Shown here: positions 60,401 through 64,000 of the stretch, piece after piece
Position numbering within the stretch: the stretch's first letter is position 1
Layout: each line of letters starts with the position of its first letter
Source of the DNA: Pelecanus crispus
Lineage: Eukaryota > Chordata > Aves > Pelecaniformes > Pelecanidae
NCBI RefSeq assembly: GCF_030463565.1
Contig: NC_134644.1
Coordinates: 149,693,967 to 149,757,966 of the forward strand
Direction of reading: 5' to 3'
Length of the DNA stretch: 64,000 bases
Position numbers and translations under genes: made by a program
The notes under the pieces: model-generated
The model's database searches: none
The model's input: the letters and a program-made list of their open reading frames with translations, nothing else
What the model was told of the DNA's origin: nothing

Positions 60401-63400
60401 GAGCTTCTTCAAGAAATACAAAAGCAGATCTGCTTTGGCTCTTGACCTAACGGGAAGCAGAAGTTAGGCTCCAAGGCTGGAAGGCAGTTCAGGAGTCCAG
60501 TGGCAGTGTGGTGTGGGGCTGGGTGACGGGTGGTGGCTGGGCCGGGGGGGCATGGTTCTGGGGGTGGAGGCACGGGCGCTCTCCCAGGTCCTGGAGAGGA
60601 GCTAGCACGGGGGCCATGGCTGACACTGGATGCTCCGGGCCTGGTGGCACTGTGTCTGGCAGGCACTGCAGGTGGGGTGACACACCCTCTCCTGGTGTGC
60701 TTCCCCTCCCGTAGTGCAGGCAACACAGCAAGTATTCATTTTCCATTTCCTAAGGTCCCACTCATAAGTGCCTTTCAGGATGGCTTGGAGCAAGAGCTTC
60801 TTTTGTTCACCTGCTACACCAGCCCCAAGCATGCTTCATGACATTGACTGCCTGGTTCTCCAGGTTCTTTAACATAAAAACTTACTGTGATACTGTTTGA
60901 AAGTGTTTTTTTGTTGTGCTGGACGGAATCTTATACTTCAGCATAGTTAGGACTCTTCCTGTTATTCTTTCTTCAAGTTTTGTTGGTTTTTTTTTCCCTC
61001 CTCAGGTGAGAATTATCAGAGACATGACATCCTTGCACTGTCGCCATTTATTTGACCTGCAGTTCCCTGATAGGGCACTAGTATTATGTTTACATTGTCA
61101 TCTCTGTTTGCCTAACACTATGTTGATTAAAGGTTGTATTGGGGACTTTTCATGTGAATGGGGGTGACATAAGCTGGCTAAAAATGTGTCATTCTGGTAT
61201 GTGTCACATTGATGATAGAGATGGAAGGTGTGAAACAGATGGTGGGTATGTGTGTGCACACCTTATGACAAGTTTGCTTGCAGTGGTGCTTGCCTCCCAG
61301 AGTGAGGTGGATTTAATTACTGCAGGTTTTTTGTGGTGCCCTCACTAAGAGGGCAGTATCCATTTGTAGAGGGACTCAAGGCAGTTAATACCCAGCGCCG
61401 TCACCCAAGCTGGCCAAATCCAGAAACCTTCTAAAGAGACAGTGATATTTTCAAGAGGAAGAAGTAAGCTCTTATACTCCAACCATTTCACAGTATTCCT
61501 CCTGACAACCTAGTTGGAAGTTATGCTCATGATACTCTGTAGGTTTTTCCTTTCCTATTTGGATTCAGGCATGGGGGTGGTTCTATTTTTTTTACATTTT
61601 AGGGAACATGATACTATGTAAAATGCTATTGCTCTGTTCTGAGAGCATTAGAAAGGTTTTTTTGATCCCTCAGTCCTATTTACGGGTAATTCTGAGAATA
61701 ATACTGTCTGTTTAGCAAGGGAAATTACTTCCCCTTCTTTAGACCTACTCCATGCCAAGCAGAGACCTGTCTAGATAAAGCTAATTAGAAAGCAGGAACC
61801 ATGCAGATGAGTCTGAGCTTGTACCAGAGTCAGGCATAAATGATGGGTGATTTGGGGATTGTCAGGACTCCCCTGAGGCTGTACAGAAGAGGAGTTGGGT
61901 ACCTTTGGTGCAAATCTAGCAACTAGTCCAGGAGTTAGATAGTCACCCATTTGTTGAGAGACTAGACATCTGCATCCTCCATAGCCAGAAAGGTTCAGAC
62001 CTGTAACGCTCACCATTTTATCTGGCAGACACAACTACTGCCTGAAGCAAAGGTGGCATTTAAGGATTTGGAGGAGCAGTTGTGATTATATGGGACTTAT
62101 AATTTCATTAAAAAAAGAAAATAAAGTTTTGTACTCTCAAAGTGTGTTTTTATCAGATCTCTAATCTGATCATCAATTTTAATTTCCTTGACTGTGAAAG
62201 TCTTGTGTAATTTGGAGGAACTTTGGAAGGTAAAACAGGCTGAGCTATCCATTGGGCCCTTACTTCTCTAAGAAAACTCTTGAGGCAAAGCCAGAAAAAT
62301 TTTCCTGTTGGATGCCTTTCCTCACCTCTGTTTTGAAGCAGGATGTTGGTTTTTTGATCTTTGAGTAGCATTTCAGGAAAATACCTGATTCTTGTTGTGA
62401 GGTCTTTATTCTGGAGGTTGCACCATAATTTTGGTATCTCTGAAGGTTTTTCCAGTATTATTCTGTGCCGGTAGCTTTAATGTAGTACATTTTTAATGAT
62501 TCCAAATTATATTTTCTACAGTACAGAAGTCATTTAGTTATTGTCTTGTTAACACCCTTCCTCGCAATGCCAAATGCATATAAGTCTCGATCGTGAGTTC
62601 AAAACTTTGCTGTTGTGCTCAGATTTTCAGCTTTTCTTTCTCTACAAAAATAAGATAAAAAGTCAGTTTGGAATGAGTGAGTCACACTATTCTGTTGTAA
62701 GAGGATATATTTTTATTTGTTAGGAATTATCTTATGCACATTTGCTGGATTTATTACCCAATAGTTACTTGGGTAATTGGTGTCTGTAATGAGCAGAACA
62801 CATTTTGATTCCTAAGGAACGGTCCAAGAAGAGGTTGATTCTTTTCTTCTTTCAGGTCTTGCAATAATTTAGTCTCTTGTCCGTGTCTTCTTCTTTCCAG
62901 TATCACTAAAGGATATTTATTAGACATGTCCATTATCTTATTTTAAAGGAGCCTCCATCTTCCAGCAGGGCTCTGAATGTGGAGGAAATTAAATTTAAGG
63001 TCATCTTTAGGGAGTTTTCTGTCCTCTTACTCTTTATTTCAAAAGAAAAGGGCTTCTGAATTATGTGGAGTTTAAAAACATGTGCATTCCTAGTGACTGG
63101 AACATAAAGTCATAACAGTCTTCCTGTAGATAGAAACTACTGGGTTTTTTAGGTTTAAGGGTTTAACAGATTTGCTGTAGAGGAGAGATTTGTTGTTGAA
63201 GCAGCGCATTACAAGGGAAAAACTGTTCAGTTCATGTAGTTTAAGTCAAGTCAGGATCAAAGAAGTTTTTTGACAGATTTATTTATGATATGTAATTAAC
63301 TGGCAATCGTTGAACTATAGTCTTGGGCTCAATATCAGCAATGCAACAGATAACCACAATACCAGCCATTTACAAAATGGTGATATGCAACTACAAATTT

Positions 63401-63640
63401 CCAGCCCCTGTTCTGTAACTGATCCCAACATGTGCCATGCACACAGCAGCTTGTGTGTGCACACACGCATCCCTCTCACAGGCCATGGGGTGTGCAGGCC
63501 CCCCTGTCTGGGCATGCAGGACCTTCTGCCTGCACACCCCCGCTATGGGAGACACGGGTGCTCCCCGCCCCATGTGATCCCGGGGCCCCACCACCTCCTG
63601 CCAGACCCAGGAGGTGACCCTGTGCCCCCGGGGTGCAGGT
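57416..63640 (+). other. SDC2: SDC2 intron 2, 5' portion
   Basis: The intron begins at the GTAAG donor and continues beyond the window. I looked for the next SDC2 exon (acidic ectodomain followed by the membrane span) and did not find it. The DNA is mostly AT-rich. GC-rich patches at 60500-60720 and 63420-63640 give short overlapping ORFs with no similarity. No other gene is supported. Confidence 0.7.
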
Positions 63641-64000
63641 CATAGAATCATAGAATTGTCTAGGTTGGAAAAGACCTTTAAGATCATCCAGTCCAACCAT
63701 TAACCTACACTACCAAGCCCACCTAAACCAATCAAGGGTAGACTAGACTAAACCATGTCCCGAAGTGCCACATCTACCTGTTTTTTGAACACTTCCAGGG
63801 ATGGTGACTCCACCACCTCTCTGGGCAGCCTGTTCCAATGCTTGACCACCCTTTCCGTAAAGAAATTTTTCCTAATTTCCAGCCTAAACCTCCCCTGGTG
63901 CAGCTTGGGCCCATTTCCTCTCGTCCTATCGCTAGCTACTTGGGAGAAGAGACCAACACCCACAGGTCCTTGGGGTGTCCCTGTGGAGAGCTGGGGGGGG
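63641..64000 (-). mobile_element. CR1 LINE 3' end, continuing past the window edge
   Basis: On the minus strand this is a CR1 non-LTR retrotransposon. Its 3' tail is two CATAGAAT octamers (63641-63656), preceded in element order by the conserved GATGATCTTAAAGGTCTTTTCC-type block. From 63963 to 63748 (minus) an open frame encodes the conserved C-terminal tail of the CR1 reverse-transcriptase polyprotein, with the recognisable words [29 protein letters not shown] and DVALRDMV. The frame is undamaged in the visible part, which suggests a comparatively young copy. How far it extends 5' is not visible. The element sits antisense in SDC2 intron 2. Confidence 0.95.

Noticed and set aside
57416-63640. 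SDC2 exon 3
   Set aside because: No segment encodes the acidic ectodomain continuation or the membrane span with the conserved syndecan cytoplasmic motif, so the exon must lie beyond the window.

Overview
The window looks like nuclear DNA from a bird. Two CR1 retrotransposon 3' ends lie on the minus strand (42462-42530 and 63641 to the right edge), and both end in the CATAGAAT octamer repeats typical of avian CR1. The only gene I can name with confidence is the 5' part of syndecan-2 (SDC2), on the plus strand. The species cannot be fixed from this sequence.

Layout. Bases 1-7050 are mostly AT-rich intergenic DNA. A weak candidate for the 3' end of an upstream plus-strand gene lies at 123-289 (23 open codons, a stop, then an AATAAA). 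A CpG-rich promoter region covers about 7050-8840. Inside it, SDC2 coding exon 1 (7813-7872) encodes the signal peptide. Intron 1 is about 49.4 kb (7873-57303). Coding exon 2 (57304-57415) encodes the N-terminal ectodomain with the glycosaminoglycan attachment serines. Intron 2 begins at 57416 and runs out of the window. The exons for the rest of the ectodomain, the membrane span and the short cytoplasmic tail are not present.

Intron 1 and the flanks carry simple repeats (CGGGA x7, GGA x8, GA x9, G21, T31, C13-T15, C16), a few small local duplications, several short perfect inverted repeats and the two CR1 pieces. Most open frames in the window behave as chance ORFs of non-coding vertebrate DNA. 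The 343-codon frame across the CpG island is a partial exception, because it runs in frame into the real SDC2 start codon.

I found no convincing new multi-gene system. The points most worth checking are the layout of the SDC2 leader (an in-frame open leader, an out-of-frame uORF and a G-quadruplex-prone repeat 23 bp inside intron 1), an extra Ser-Gly in the glycanation motif, a 27-bp perfect palindrome upstream, and a 227-codon minus-strand ORF in intron 1 that may be an uncatalogued repeat.
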